NCBI GenBank assembly: GCA_045627365.1
Contig: JAZQNN010000033.1
Span: 1 to 61,656, forward strand
Length of the DNA stretch: 61,656 nt
Direction of reading: 5' to 3'
From: RGIG5612 sp045627365
Lineage (GTDB): Bacteria > Bacillota > Clostridia > Lachnospirales > Lachnospiraceae
The translations under genes and the position numbers were made by a program. The notes beneath the pieces are model-generated. The model saw only the letters and a program-made list of their open reading frames with translations, did no database searches and had not been told where the DNA came from. Positions 61,627-61,656 of the stretch are shown here, piece after piece. Position 1 is the stretch's first letter. Each line of letters begins with the position of its first letter.

Positions 61627-61656
61627 TCCTCAATAGCTCAGTCGGTAGAGCATTCG
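61627..61656 (+). tRNA. 5' part of a tRNA, probably tRNA-Asn, cut by the window
   Basis: The first 30 bases fit acceptor TCCTCAA, TAGCTC D-stem, AGTCGGTA loop and GAGC, then the start of an anticodon stem. The 5' half resembles the Asn gene at 61.3 kb, but the anticodon is outside the window. It follows the 23S end by about 53 bp with no 5S gene between. Confidence 0.7.

Overview
The window is a 61.7 kb piece of a moderate-GC genome from the class Clostridia (Bacillota). The evidence is clostridial gene order (priA-def-fmt-rsmB-rlmN-stp-prkC), AddAB instead of RecBCD, a PASTA-domain Ser/Thr kinase with its PP2C phosphatase, a short GlnA of Gram-positive type, the sporulation-associated protein YtfJ, strong SigA-type promoters and AGGAGG ribosome binding sites. 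YtfJ suggests a spore-forming lineage. I cannot fix the family from sequence alone. The left edge cuts through prkC. The right edge ends in a 3' piece of 23S rRNA and the start of a tRNA gene, which looks like a contig end in an rRNA repeat.

Layout. Positions 1-30.5 kb are almost entirely minus strand: a replication/translation-maturation/signalling operon (priA to prkC), ftsK/spoIIIE, an ABC system with a giant coiled-coil permease, a heterodimeric ABC exporter, pnp, rpsO, a membrane-anchored transglutaminase-like protein, a membrane metallophosphoesterase, tsf, rpsB, a csbB/yfhO-like envelope glycosylation pair and a PrsA/SurA-like lipoprotein. At 30.5-31.3 kb lie tRNA-Thr, a conspicuous palindromic element and rpmB. 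From 31.3 to 43.3 kb a long minus-strand run reads glnA, AEC permease, addB, addA, an S66 peptidase, a small unknown gene, a DUF2953 gene and ytfJ. From 43.5 to 49.7 kb a plus-strand run carries a YhhN-family membrane protein, a viroplasmin-type RNase H, two paralogous L,D-transpeptidases and two tandem aldo/keto reductase-ferredoxin proteins.

The metabolic centrepiece is 49.9-57.1 kb, a minus-strand operon behind a strong promoter and a structured leader. It encodes the 12S, 1.3S and 5S-type subunits of a biotin-dependent carboxyltransferase, a 67-residue unknown, both chains of B12-dependent methylmalonyl-CoA mutase, its GTPase chaperone MeaB and methylmalonyl-CoA epimerase. Together these would interconvert succinyl-CoA and propionyl-CoA while passing the carboxyl group to pyruvate (Wood-Werkman cycle, propionate formation). 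No membrane Na+-pump subunit is present in the operon.

The right end has a sugar module (MFS transporter plus GH2 glycosidase, translationally coupled), a small Cro/C1 regulator, a bidirectional terminator, six minus-strand tRNA genes (Asn, Glu, Thr, CAT-anticodon, Asp, Leu) and the 23S/tRNA fragments. All functional calls come from reading motifs and gene context; no database search was possible.
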